A stretch of DNA of 64,000 nt from Gemmatimonadota bacterium. Lineage in GTDB: Bacteria; Gemmatimonadota; Gemmatimonadetes; Gemmatimonadales; Gemmatimonadaceae. The position numbers were made by a program, and so were the translations under genes. Shown here one piece after another: positions 1-7,524 of this stretch (the stretch's first letter is position 1; each line of letters begins with the position of its first letter). Under the pieces are notes generated by a model. It was not told the DNA's origin and searched no databases. It was given only the letters and a program-made list of their open reading frames with translations. The DNA lies in the NCBI GenBank assembly GCA_021413975.1, contig JAIOPJ010000016.1:124001-188000 (forward strand), in the 5' to 3' direction.

Positions 1-20
1 GGACAACACGCGGATCGCCG

Positions 21-176
21 ATGCAGGCGCTGCTGGCACGACCCATCCGGGCCCCGATCAAGAAGCTCGTCTATCGACCTCCGCGGCTGGTGACGTTCGG
101 ACGCGCGTCCGGTCTCACCGAGCGGAACTCGAACCGCGGGAGAAGGGACGGACTGAACAACCGGCGGACGGGCTGA
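21..176 (+). CDS. Lasso-type RiPP precursor peptide 1
   Basis: A 51-residue peptide reading from ATG 21 to TGA 174-176. Residues 18-33 fit the lasso leader motif YxxPxLxxxGxxxxLT (Y18, P21, L23, G27, L32, T33). If Thr33 is the penultimate leader residue, the core starts at Arg35, Asp43 is core position 9 (the usual isopeptide acceptor is Asp/Glu at 7-9), and the peptide ends in RRTG, as the other two precursors do. The reading frame is open to the window edge, so an earlier start is possible; only a weak GGA lies before ATG 21. It heads the gene cluster and precedes the second precursor by about 115 bases. The core is rich in Arg and Asn. The precursor role is inferred from motif and context. 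Confidence 0.72.
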   Translation: MQALLARPIRAPIKKLVYRPPRLVTFGRASGLTERNSNRGRRDGLNNRRTG

Positions 177-290
177 GCAGGACGCTCGGCGGTTGACGCT
201 CACGTCGTCGGGCGGGCAGATTGTGGTCACGTTGCTCGTGCCGCGCATCGCGGCCGATGATTGGCAGGTTCCCGCCGCCGGATGCGCCCC

Positions 291-458
291 ATGAACGATC
301 GTACCGAAGGGCCACCAGCGTACTCGCCGGTCTCCTCACCGAAGCGCGCACCATACCTGCCGCCGCGCCTCGGACGGTTCGGCGTGGTCACGACGCTTAC
401 CGCCACGGTCTCCATGAAGGGACTGATGGACAACTTCATGGGCCGACGGACGGGCTGA
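291..458 (+). CDS. Lasso-type RiPP precursor peptide 2
   Basis: A 55-residue peptide from ATG 291; ATG 282 and TTG 261 are in-frame alternatives. Residues 22-37 match the lasso leader motif (Y22, P25, L27, G31, L36, T37). Taking Thr37 as position -2, the core is the last 17 residues, begins with Thr39 and has Asp47 at core position 9, which suits a nine-residue macrolactam ring. The C-terminus is again RRTG. The stop codon is followed at once by the GTG start of the methyltransferase gene, so the two are probably translationally coupled. The leader is rich in Pro and Ser before the motif. The mature product cannot be read from sequence alone. Confidence 0.75.
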   Translation: MNDRTEGPPAYSPVSSPKRAPYLPPRLGRFGVVTTLTATVSMKGLMDNFMGRRTG

Positions 459-1613
459 GTGTACGCGCTGTCGGACTACCTGGCGATGATCGACGATCAC
501 CGCCGTACGTCCGCCTACACGCGAGCGCTCCGGGCGGCGATCCGCCCGGGCGACGTGGTGCTCGAACTCGGCGCCGGCTTCGGCTACTTCTCCGTCGAGG
601 CCGCCCGGATGGGAGCGGCCCACGTCTATGCGGTCGAGCCGAACGACGCGATCGATCTCGGCCCCGCGCTCGCGGCGCGGCACGGCGTCGCCGACCGGAT
701 CACCTTCCTCCAGTGCCGCGCCTCGGAGGTCGAGCTGCCGGTGCGCGCCGATCTCCTGCTCGAGGACCTGCGCGGATGCTCGCCACTGCTGGGCGGGAGA
801 CTCGGCATCCTGCGCGATGCCCGGGTGCGGCTCCTCAAGCCCGACGCGCGCTTCGTCGCGCGACACGACCGGCTGATGGTGGCGCCGGCGGCGCTGCGCG
901 CGACGGGTGGCGGGGACGCTCCCGTCACCGTGGGGGAGCCCACGGAAGCGCTCTCGCTCGATGACGTGCGTACGCGCGCCGGGCGCGGCTGGCGCCGCAT
1001 CGATGCGGATGGTTTCGATCCGCTCGCGCCGGCGGCCTGCTGGGCGTCGATCGACCTCACCGCCGTGGACGGACTCGATGTCGACGGGCGCGCTGCCTTC
1101 GTGATCGAGCGCGATGGCGTGCTCGAGGGATGGGCGAGCTGGTTCGAGGCGGAACTCGCCGGCGGCGCCCTGATCTCGAGCGGGCCGGAGTCCGGCGGGT
1201 CGGTGTACGCCTGTGGCTGGTATCCGCTCGAGTGCAGCGAACCGGTGCGCGCTGGTGACGGTGTGGCGGTGCGCCTCCGCGCCACGCACGACGGCACCGA
1301 CTACGTCTGGCTCTGGGAGACGACGATCACGCCGGCCGACGGGAGGGCGCCGCGCCGCTCCCGGCAGTCGAGTCTCGGCACGAGCCTCTTGTCCGCTGCT
1401 CGACGCGCACGGCGCGCGGCGGCGCATGTGCCCGGCGTCGGCGAGGCACTCGCCGTGCAGCGCGATCTCCTCGACGCCGTCGACGGCGCGCGGACGCTCG
1501 AGGAGATCGCGGCGCTGCTGCGGGTGCGCCACCCCGCCCGCTTCGTCGACGCCCGCACGGCGCTCGCCTGGACCGCAGCCGAACTCGCGCGCCTCGACGA
1601 ACCGCCCGCGTGA
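459..1613 (+). CDS. PRMT-like SAM methyltransferase with PqqD-like C-terminal region, RiPP cluster
   Basis: A 384-residue protein starting at GTG 459, directly after the stop of precursor 2. Residues 1-150 resemble protein arginine methyltransferases: an N-terminal 'MIDDHRRTSAY' segment, SAM motif I VLELGAGFG (34-42), the post-I acid in AVEPND, then 'EVELPV' and 'LLED' (E102), which aligns with the first Glu of the PRMT double-E loop. The second loop Glu is not evident. Residues ~190-290 resemble the PRMT C-terminal barrel. The last ~60 residues ('LLDAVDGARTLEEIAALL') look like a PqqD or RRE winged-helix domain, which would bind the leader peptides. The three precursors end in RRTG, so Arg is a plausible methyl acceptor. 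Family-level likeness is seen; the substrate is inferred. Confidence 0.72.
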   Translation: MYALSDYLAMIDDHRRTSAYTRALRAAIRPGDVVLELGAGFGYFSVEAARMGAAHVYAVEPNDAIDLGPALAARHGVADRITFLQCRASEVELPVRADLLLEDLRGCSPLLGGRLGILRDARVRLLKPDARFVARHDRLMVAPAALRATGGGDAPVTVGEPTEALSLDDVRTRAGRGWRRIDADGFDPLAPAACWASIDLTAVDGLDVDGRAAFVIERDGVLEGWASWFEAELAGGALISSGPESGGSVYACGWYPLECSEPVRAGDGVAVRLRATHDGTDYVWLWETTITPADGRAPRRSRQSSLGTSLLSAARRARRAAAHVPGVGEALAVQRDLLDAVDGARTLEEIAALLRVRHPARFVDARTALAWTAAELARLDEPPA

Positions 1614-1640
1614 CGGGGCCCGGATGACAGGGTCCGCGCC

Positions 1641-3431
1641 GTGAGCGGCTTCCTCCTCTGCTGGCATCGCGCCGGCGGTGCGCTCGCGCCGGCGGTGCTC
1701 GATCGCGTGCGCGCGCGCCTCGCGATGCGCGGTCCCGAGGGCGGCGCGACGATCCACGCCACCGATGCCGTCGCCCTGCACACGGCCTTCACCGACGCGA
1801 TCGGCGCCGAGGAGGATCTGCCGTTGCGCGTCGGCGACCTCATGATCGCGGCGGACCTGCGGCTCGACGATCGCACGCGGCTGCGCGCGCACCTCCGGGA
1901 CGTCGGGGACGATCCGCCGGCCGACGCGACCGATGCACGCCTCCTCGCCTCGGCGATGCGCTGCTGGGGCGATGGTGCGGCGTCGCGGCTGCTCGGCGAC
2001 TTCGCGTACGCGGCACTCGATCTCGCGCGCGGCCGGCTCGTCGCGGCGCGCGGCACGTTCGGCGTGAAGCCGCTCTTCGTCGCCGAGACGCGCGCGTTCG
2101 TGGCCTGCTCCAACGACATCGATGCGTTGCTCGAACTGCCTGGCGTCGACGCGACGCCCGACGAGGCGGCGCTCACGGACTTCCTGCGGTCGGGGACGAT
2201 CGTCGCTCCCGAACGGACCGCGCGCCGCGGCGTGCGGCGTGTGCCGCCGTCGGGTCAACTCGCGTGGGGACGCAGCGGACCCGCCGCGCCGTCGCGCCAC
2301 TGGGAGTTCCCGGTCCCGGCGCCCCTGCGCTATGCGCGCGAGGCCGACTACACCGAGCGCTTCAACGAGCTGCTCGACACCGCCGTGCGCGACCGCCTCC
2401 GCGTGCCGCGCGCGAGCATCATGCTCAGCGGGGGACTCGACTCGCCGGCGCTCGCCGTCGCCGCGCAGCGTGGCGCGCCCGGGGTCGCGCTGCGGGCGCT
2501 GACGGTCTCGAGCGAGCGCGTCTCGCCGTCGGACGAACGCGAATGGGCGGAGCGGGTCGCGCGGCATCTCGACCTGCCGCAGGAGATCCACTACACGGAG
2601 GCCTCGGACCTCCTCGCCCACTGCGACGATGCGACGCTGCGCACGCCGGAGCCGGTCAACGAGCCGGAGTTCTCACGCTGGCGCCGGATCGCCCGGCGCC
2701 TGGCGGAGTTCGGAGCGGTGACGTTTGACGGCGAGGACGGCGATGCGCTGCTCGCGCCGCCCGACCTGTTCACGATGTTGCGCACCCTGCCGTGGGGTGA
2801 GACGGCCCGCGCGTGGCGTGCGTACCGCGCCACGCACGGTGTGCGTCCGTGGGTCGGTCTGCGACAACTGCCGGCCCTGCGGCGTCGCCGCGAGGCGGAT
2901 TGGTGGACGCCGCCGGCGTGGATGCGGCCCGAGATGCTCGCCAAGCATGGGACGCGACGCCCCGGGGTGCCGCCCGGGCATCCGACACGCGCGCGCGCGA
3001 CCTGGGGATTCCGCCAGCCCGTGTGGGAGACGCTCTTCGCGCTCGACGATCCGAGCGCATCGGGTGCACCGCTCACCGTGCTGTTGCCGCTGCTCGACGC
3101 ACGGCTCTTCGCGTACGTCTTCGCCGTCCCGCCCATCCCCTGGTGCCAGCGCAAGCAGCTGTTGCGCAGCGCGATGGCCGGCCGCCTGCCGGACGAGGTG
3201 CTGCGGCGACCGAAGACGCCGCTCGAGGGATCGGTCGACGCCGCGGTCGCACGGTGGCGAGCGGACGGCGGCCCCGACCGGCCGCTCGCGGCGCCGATGG
3301 ATCACCTGATCGATGTCGCCGCATGGCGTCGCGCGCTGCGGGAGGCGCCGCTGGCGGAGGACGTGGTGTCGGGGTGGCGGGTGTTCGAGGTCGCGCGATG
3401 GCTGGCGCAGCCCGGAGGTGCGCGTGCCTGA
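1641..3431 (+). CDS. Asparagine-synthetase-like lasso cyclase (C protein)
   Basis: A 596-residue protein beginning at GTG 1641. It has the two-domain layout of class B asparagine synthetases: an Ntn-like N-terminal half (about 1-200) and a PP-loop synthetase half with SGGLDS at 263-268 and an acidic 'DGEDGDALL' motif near 363. The N-terminus reads MSGF, so the Cys2 nucleophile needed for glutaminase activity is missing, as in lasso cyclases, which adenylate an Asp/Glu side chain and close the macrolactam on the core N-terminus. Three lasso-motif precursors flank it. The 3' end overlaps the kinase gene by 8 bases. A true asparagine synthetase is unlikely because of the missing Cys and the neighbours. 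Confidence 0.85.
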   Translation: MSGFLLCWHRAGGALAPAVLDRVRARLAMRGPEGGATIHATDAVALHTAFTDAIGAEEDLPLRVGDLMIAADLRLDDRTRLRAHLRDVGDDPPADATDARLLASAMRCWGDGAASRLLGDFAYAALDLARGRLVAARGTFGVKPLFVAETRAFVACSNDIDALLELPGVDATPDEAALTDFLRSGTIVAPERTARRGVRRVPPSGQLAWGRSGPAAPSRHWEFPVPAPLRYAREADYTERFNELLDTAVRDRLRVPRASIMLSGGLDSPALAVAAQRGAPGVALRALTVSSERVSPSDEREWAERVARHLDLPQEIHYTEASDLLAHCDDATLRTPEPVNEPEFSRWRRIARRLAEFGAVTFDGEDGDALLAPPDLFTMLRTLPWGETARAWRAYRATHGVRPWVGLRQLPALRRRREADWWTPPAWMRPEMLAKHGTRRPGVPPGHPTRARATWGFRQPVWETLFALDDPSASGAPLTVLLPLLDARLFAYVFAVPPIPWCQRKQLLRSAMAGRLPDEVLRRPKTPLEGSVDAAVARWRADGGPDRPLAAPMDHLIDVAAWRRALREAPLAEDVVSGWRVFEVARWLAQPGGARA

Positions 3432-4398
3432 TCATTCGGCGTTCGGCCTGCGCATCCGCAGTTCCGACCCGCTCCCCGGCCTGCCCTTGGCCACGACCGG
3501 TGAACCCGACATCGTCGTCAGGCTCGGCGCGCTCCCTCCGTGGAGCACCGGAACGGCACGGGTGCACCGGCATTCGGGCGAGGCCGAGGTGGGCGACACG
3601 CCCACCGTCACGGTGTGGGACCTGCCCGAGGCGGCGGCGATCGCGTTGCGCTACGCGGAGGGGATCCGTTTCAGCGTCACCACCGACGGTCGCCAGGTCT
3701 GGGCCGATTGGGACGCGCCGCTCACGCTCGACGACGCGATGACGTTCCTGCTCGGTCCGGTGATGGGGTACGCGCTGCGCCGCCGCGGTCTCCTGGCGCT
3801 GCACGCGAGCGCCGTCGTGATCGCAGGTCGTGCGATCGGGATCGTGGGACCCGGCGGGACGGGGAAGTCGACCACCGCGACCGCGCTGGTCCTGCGCGGC
3901 CACCCGCTCGTGACCGACGACATCCTCGTTCTGCGGCCGATACTCCCCGGGTGGGAGACGACCCCCGCGATCGATCAGGTGCGCCTGTGGGAGGACAGCG
4001 AGCGCCTCTTGTTCGGTGCGGCCTCGCCGATGGCGGCGCTCTCGCCCACATGGGAGAAGCGGGGGTTGGCGGTCGCCAGCTCCGGACTGCGGTTCCAAGG
4101 GACCTCGGTCCCGCTGGGAGGACTGCTGCTGCTGGGGCCGCGCTCGGAAGAGGCGTCGGCGCCGCGGATCGAGTCCTGCGGCGGGGCCGAGGCGATCATC
4201 GGGCTCGTCGCGAACACGTACACGAACTACCTGCTGGATGATGTGGAACGCGCACAGGAACTGCGCGCGGTCGGGGGGCTGGTCCGGCACGTGCCGGTGA
4301 TGCGCATCACCCCGCACGCCGACCCGGAACGGATCGGGTCGCTAGCCGGGTGCGTCGAGGAGTGGGCGGAGAGTCTGCGCGGACCGCGTGCCGGCTGA
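3424..4398 (+). CDS. HPr-kinase-like peptide kinase, RiPP cluster
   Basis: A 324-residue protein with GTG start at 3424, overlapping the cyclase stop. The P-loop GPGGTGKST sits at about 142-150, after 'LLALHASAVVIAGRAIGIV' and before 'RGHPLVTDDIL', which is the pattern of the C-terminal domain of HPr kinase/phosphorylase and of the HprK-related kinases found in RiPP clusters. The N-terminal ~120 residues are not recognisable. In the paeninodin lasso pathway a kinase of this class phosphorylates the C-terminal Ser of the precursor. Here the Thr of the shared RRTG end is the matching candidate acceptor (inference). About 85 bases separate it from precursor 3. Confidence 0.82.
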   Translation: MPDHSAFGLRIRSSDPLPGLPLATTGEPDIVVRLGALPPWSTGTARVHRHSGEAEVGDTPTVTVWDLPEAAAIALRYAEGIRFSVTTDGRQVWADWDAPLTLDDAMTFLLGPVMGYALRRRGLLALHASAVVIAGRAIGIVGPGGTGKSTTATALVLRGHPLVTDDILVLRPILPGWETTPAIDQVRLWEDSERLLFGAASPMAALSPTWEKRGLAVASSGLRFQGTSVPLGGLLLLGPRSEEASAPRIESCGGAEAIIGLVANTYTNYLLDDVERAQELRAVGGLVRHVPVMRITPHADPERIGSLAGCVEEWAESLRGPRAG

Positions 4399-4482
4399 CC
4401 GTTACCATTCAGCAGGGAATTCCGTCCGGCGACCAGTGGTCACCGCCACGCACACGTCCCGATCGAATCAGGGAGAGACAGG

Positions 4483-4677
4483 ATGTCACCATCGAACCCA
4501 GGCGCGAACTCGCAGCCCTCGGCGGACCCGGCGGCGGAGTCGTCGCGCGCGCACGGACGGGCCGCCTACCTGGCGCCGACGTTGCGTGTACATGGCGATG
4601 TGACGGCCCTCACCCGGCGCAATCTGTGGGCACCCGGTCGACAGGATGGCAGCAACTGGTTCCGCCGTACTGGATGA
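4483..4677 (+). CDS. Lasso-type RiPP precursor peptide 3
   Basis: A 64-residue peptide from ATG 4483, preceded by a good ribosome-binding site (GGGAGA near 4474). Residues 29-44 read YLAPTLRVHGDVTALT, an exact fit to the lasso leader motif. The remainder ends in RRTG like the other two. Asp55 is core residue 10 if Thr44 is at -2, or residue 9 if the core starts at Asn47, so the cleavage site is less certain than in precursors 1 and 2. The last 32 bases overlap the start of the nucleotidyltransferase gene, suggesting translational coupling. The residues before the motif are rich in Ser, Pro and Ala. Confidence 0.8.
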   Translation: MSPSNPGANSQPSADPAAESSRAHGRAAYLAPTLRVHGDVTALTRRNLWAPGRQDGSNWFRRTG

Positions 4678-5848
4678 GCCGCTGGTCACTCCCGACCGCG
4701 CGGCTCTCGGATTCCTGCGCGCGGCCGTCGCCGCGCGGCTGACGTCCGCACAACCGGAGGCGCTCCGTGAAGCCTCCGCCGCGGTGCTGGACTGGCCGGC
4801 GCTCTCGTGCGCGGCCGAGGCGCACCGACTGACGCCGCTCGTGACCCGGGCGGTCTCCGCGTTGCCGGCGGGTGTCGTGCCCACCGCCGTGCTCCAGGAG
4901 ATGCGGGACGCCTCCTTCCGCATCGCCGGTGAGTCGCTGGCCGCGATCGATGCGCTGGGTCGGCTCACGGCGGCGCTCGTGGCGGACGGGGTCCCGTCAC
5001 TCGCGTGGAAGGGTCCCGCACTCGCTGCCGTTGCCTGGTCGGATCCGGGTACGCGCTCCTTCGCCGACCTCGATGTCGTCGTGCGACCGGCCGACCGGCA
5101 TCGCGCGCGTGCGGTGGCGCGCTCGCTCGGGTGGCGCAGCCGGCATGCGATGTCGGAGCGGCAGGAGGAGGCGATCTTCGGGGGACTCGCGGCCTGGGAA
5201 CTCGAGCGCGAGTCCGCGCCGCGGCTGCTCGAGTTGCATTGGGAGTTCAGTGCGAAGCGCTACGCGGGCCGGCTGCCCGTGGAGGAGGTGCTCGCGCGCG
5301 CGGGATCGCTGCGGCTCGGCGGAGTCGAGCTCCGCGTGCCCGCGGCGGCCGACACGCTCCTGCTGCTCGCCCAGCATGCGACGAAGCACGGCTGGAGCAC
5401 GCTCGAGGACGTGGCCGTGTTCGCGGCGGTCGCGCAGGCCGACCCGGCGGCACTGCCGACGGCGATGTCGCGCGCGAGCGCGGTCGGTGGGGGACGGGCG
5501 CTGCTGCTCGGCTGCGCGCTCGCGGCGGAAGGGTTCGGCCTGCCGCTGCCGGATGGGCTCGTGCGCGCGTCGCGTGCCGACTCCGCGCTCCCGGGACTGG
5601 TCGCCCAGGTGCGCGCGCGGTGGGATGCGCGCGAGACCGCCTGGCGGGCGCCGCTCTCGTGGGACTACGACTGGACCGTGGGCGGCGCCGCGCGGCTCCG
5701 ACTGCTCGCACGGGCGCTGTTCGATCCGACGCTCCAGGAGTGGCGTGCGGTGCGACTCCCCGACCCGCTCGTGCCCCTCTACCGGGTGGTGCGCCCGGCG
5801 CGATTGGCGCTCGTCGCGCTCGGCCTCGGTCGGTCGCCGATCAGGTGA
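4646..5848 (+). CDS. Nucleotidyltransferase family protein, RiPP cluster
   Basis: A 400-residue protein starting at ATG 4646 inside the end of precursor 3. Around residues 115-160 it has the pattern of the uncharacterised NTP_transf_5 family: 'SLAWKGPAL', then 'GTRSFADLDVVVRP' with the DxD pair expected to bind metal, followed by a helical C-terminal half. Such genes occur with HprK-like kinases in RiPP clusters, where they may extend or modify the phosphate added by the kinase. Its target here would be the precursor C-terminus or the cyclised product (inference). It is the last gene of the cluster: the next gene, ychF, converges on it with 6 bases between the stops. Confidence 0.75.
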   Translation: MAATGSAVLDEPLVTPDRAALGFLRAAVAARLTSAQPEALREASAAVLDWPALSCAAEAHRLTPLVTRAVSALPAGVVPTAVLQEMRDASFRIAGESLAAIDALGRLTAALVADGVPSLAWKGPALAAVAWSDPGTRSFADLDVVVRPADRHRARAVARSLGWRSRHAMSERQEEAIFGGLAAWELERESAPRLLELHWEFSAKRYAGRLPVEEVLARAGSLRLGGVELRVPAAADTLLLLAQHATKHGWSTLEDVAVFAAVAQADPAALPTAMSRASAVGGGRALLLGCALAAEGFGLPLPDGLVRASRADSALPGLVAQVRARWDARETAWRAPLSWDYDWTVGGAARLRLLARALFDPTLQEWRAVRLPDPLVPLYRVVRPARLALVALGLGRSPIR

Positions 5849-5854
5849 TCAGGC

Positions 5855-6955
5855 TCAGACGTTGAAGCGGAAGAGCAGCACGTCGCCGTCCTGCACCACG
5901 TACTCCTTGCCTTCGGCGCGCACCGCCCCCTTCTCCTTCGCGCCCTTCCACCCTCCGAGCAGCACGAAGTCGTCGAAGCCCACCGTCTCGGCGCGGATGA
6001 AGCCGCGCTCGAAGTCGGAGTGGATCACGCCCGCGGCCTTGGGACCGGTGTCACCCTTGTGGATGGTCCAGGCGCGGACCTCCTTCTCGCCCGCCGTGAA
6101 GTAGGTCTGTAGGCCGAGCAGGTGATACCCGCCACGGATGAGGCGGTCGAGCCCAGCGGATTCCAACCCGAGCGACGAGAGGAACTCCGTGCGGTCCTCG
6201 GGCGCGAGCTCGGCGAGCTCCATCTCGATCCGCGCCGAGAAGGTGACGACCTCGGCCGGCTCGTGATCGGCGGCGATCGCGGCGCGCAACGCCGTGACGT
6301 GGGGGCCTTCCTCGCCGGTGAGCTCGGCGTCGGTGACGTTCGCGGCGTAGAGGATCGGCTTGAGCGTGAGGAGCTGCAGCGGCTTGAGGAGCGCGCGCTC
6401 CTCGTCGGTGAGCGCGACATGCCAGAGCGCCTTGCCGTCGGCGAGCGGCGCATGCGCCTTCTCGAGCGCGGCGGCCTCGGTGGCGGCGGCCTTGTCGCCG
6501 GTCTTGGCCGCGCGCTTGGCCTTGTCGAGGCGCTTCTCGACCACGGTGAGGTCGGCGAGCGCGAGCTCGAACTCGATCGTCTCGCGGTCACGTGCGGGGT
6601 CGACGGAGCCGTCGACATGGATGACGTCGGGGTCGTCGAAGCAGCGGACGACGTGAACGATCGCGTCGGTCTCGCGGATGTTGGAGAGGAAGGCGTTGCC
6701 GCGGCCCTCGCCCTTGCTGGCGCCCTTCACGAGGCCGGCGATGTCGACGAACTGCACGGCGGCGGGGACGGTGCGTTCGGGGGACACGACCTTCGCCAGG
6801 GCTTCGAGGCGGGGGTCGGGGACCGTGACGACGCCGATGTTGGGGTCGATCGTGCAGAAGGGGTAGTTCGCGGCTTCGGCCTTGGCGGCCGTGAGGGCGT
6901 TGAACAAGGAGGATTTGCCTACGTTCGGCAGTCCGACGATTCCGAGGCTTAGCAC
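5855..6955 (-). CDS. ychF: Redox-regulated ATPase/GTPase YchF
   Basis: A 366-residue Obg-family P-loop protein that binds ribosomes and prefers ATP over GTP. The start is taken as GTG 6955 ([15 protein letters not shown]), since further upstream the frame runs through a repeat sequence and the resulting length fits the family (about 363). Features: G1 GLPNVGKSS at the N-terminus, '[10 protein letters not shown]' characteristic of YchF, G3 '[10 protein letters not shown]', a coiled-coil insertion ('[20 protein letters not shown]'), '[10 protein letters not shown]' in the NxxE position that relaxes nucleotide specificity, and a C-terminal TGS domain ending '[15 protein letters not shown]'. It is a stand-alone housekeeping gene. 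Confidence 0.95.
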   Translation of the reverse strand: MLSLGIVGLPNVGKSSLFNALTAAKAEAANYPFCTIDPNIGVVTVPDPRLEALAKVVSPERTVPAAVQFVDIAGLVKGASKGEGRGNAFLSNIRETDAIVHVVRCFDDPDVIHVDGSVDPARDRETIEFELALADLTVVEKRLDKAKRAAKTGDKAAATEAAALEKAHAPLADGKALWHVALTDEERALLKPLQLLTLKPILYAANVTDAELTGEEGPHVTALRAAIAADHEPAEVVTFSARIEMELAELAPEDRTEFLSSLGLESAGLDRLIRGGYHLLGLQTYFTAGEKEVRAWTIHKGDTGPKAAGVIHSDFERGFIRAETVGFDDFVLLGGWKGAKEKGAVRAEGKEYVVQDGDVLLFRFNV

Positions 6956-6964
6956 GGCTGGATT

Positions 6965-6992
6965 GAAGCTGAAGGATGAAGGCTGAAAGATA
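6965..6992 (+). repeat. GATGAAGG-type dispersed repeat, single arm
   Basis: Sequence around GAAGGATGAAGGCTGAAAGA lies just upstream of ychF. Its reverse complement occurs at 7442-7467, on the other side of the short four-helix-bundle gene. Same family as the repeats at 10932, 36601, 52741 and 59354. Confidence 0.7.
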
Positions 6993-7047
6993 ACCGCCTG
7001 CGGGGAAACGATGCGGAGAACGGCGCGGCGTCGCCTATCGTCGCCCC

Positions 7048-7524
7048 ATGTACCCATTCAACCGTCTCAACGTGTGGGCCAAGGCTCACGAACTGACGCT
7101 CCGAACGTACCGCCTCACGGATGGCCCGATGACGAGGCGCTACCCCGGACTGTCGTCCCAACTCCGCCGGTCGATCGCGGCGATCCCGGCCAATATCGCG
7201 GAGGGCGCCGGGCACGACTCGCAGGCGCAGTTCAACCGCTACCTCGAGATGGCGATCGCATCGAGTCACGAAGCGATGTATCACCTCTTGCTCGCGAAGG
7301 ATCTCGAGGCGATCACTGCGACCGACTACGCCTTCCTGGAAGCACGCTTGAAGGAGGTACAGGCCAAACTCGTGTTGCTCCGCAAGCGTGTGCTGCAGAA
7401 CGCCAGGGAGAAACGAAAGAGGGGAGGCCGAGCGGCCTCCCCTCCTTCATCCTTCAGCCTTCATCGCGCCGTTACGCCAAGAACCACGGCGCGAGAACCA
7501 GCGACACCACGCTCATCAGCTTGA
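7048..7524 (+). CDS. Four-helix bundle protein (S23/IVS-type)
   Basis: A 158-residue frame from ATG 7048. Residues 1-~120 match the small 'four helix bundle protein' family first seen in 23S rRNA intervening sequences: '[18 protein letters not shown]', '[20 protein letters not shown]' and '[22 protein letters not shown]'. Family members are about 110-130 residues, so the last ~35 residues, which read through a GC hairpin (7421-7442) and a dispersed repeat, are atypical and probably reflect loss of the original stop. The frame overlaps the 3' end of hppA by 53 bases. Its function is unknown; no rRNA gene is nearby. The gene is bracketed by inverted copies of the dispersed repeat (6965-6992, 7442-7467). 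Confidence 0.8.
   Translation: MYPFNRLNVWAKAHELTLRTYRLTDGPMTRRYPGLSSQLRRSIAAIPANIAEGAGHDSQAQFNRYLEMAIASSHEAMYHLLLAKDLEAITATDYAFLEARLKEVQAKLVLLRKRVLQNAREKRKRGGRAASPPSSFSLHRAVTPRTTAREPATPRSSA
7421..7442. terminator. GC-rich hairpin, probable bidirectional terminator
   Basis: Perfect 9-base inverted repeat GGGGAGGCC / GGCCTCCCC around a 4-base loop, lying between the convergent four-helix-bundle gene and hppA. No clear T tract follows on either strand, so the terminator role is inferred from position and stem strength. Confidence 0.5.
7442..7467 (-). repeat. GATGAAGG-type dispersed repeat, inverted arm
   Basis: Contains CCTTCATCCTTCAGCCTTCA, the reverse complement of the copy at 6965-6992. It lies directly next to the GC hairpin and just beyond the stop codon of hppA. 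Confidence 0.7.

Noticed and set aside
336..2621. Long minus-strand frame opposite the methyltransferase and cyclase genes
   Set aside because: Arg/Ala-rich low-complexity translation with no motif; typical antisense shadow in very high-G+C DNA.
1641..3431. True asparagine synthetase (asnB)
   Set aside because: No Cys2 nucleophile, and it lies among lasso-motif precursors, kinase and nucleotidyltransferase genes.
5855..7057. N-terminally extended YchF of 400 residues
   Set aside because: The extra residues come from the dispersed repeat and do not belong to the family; GTG 6955 gives the normal length.
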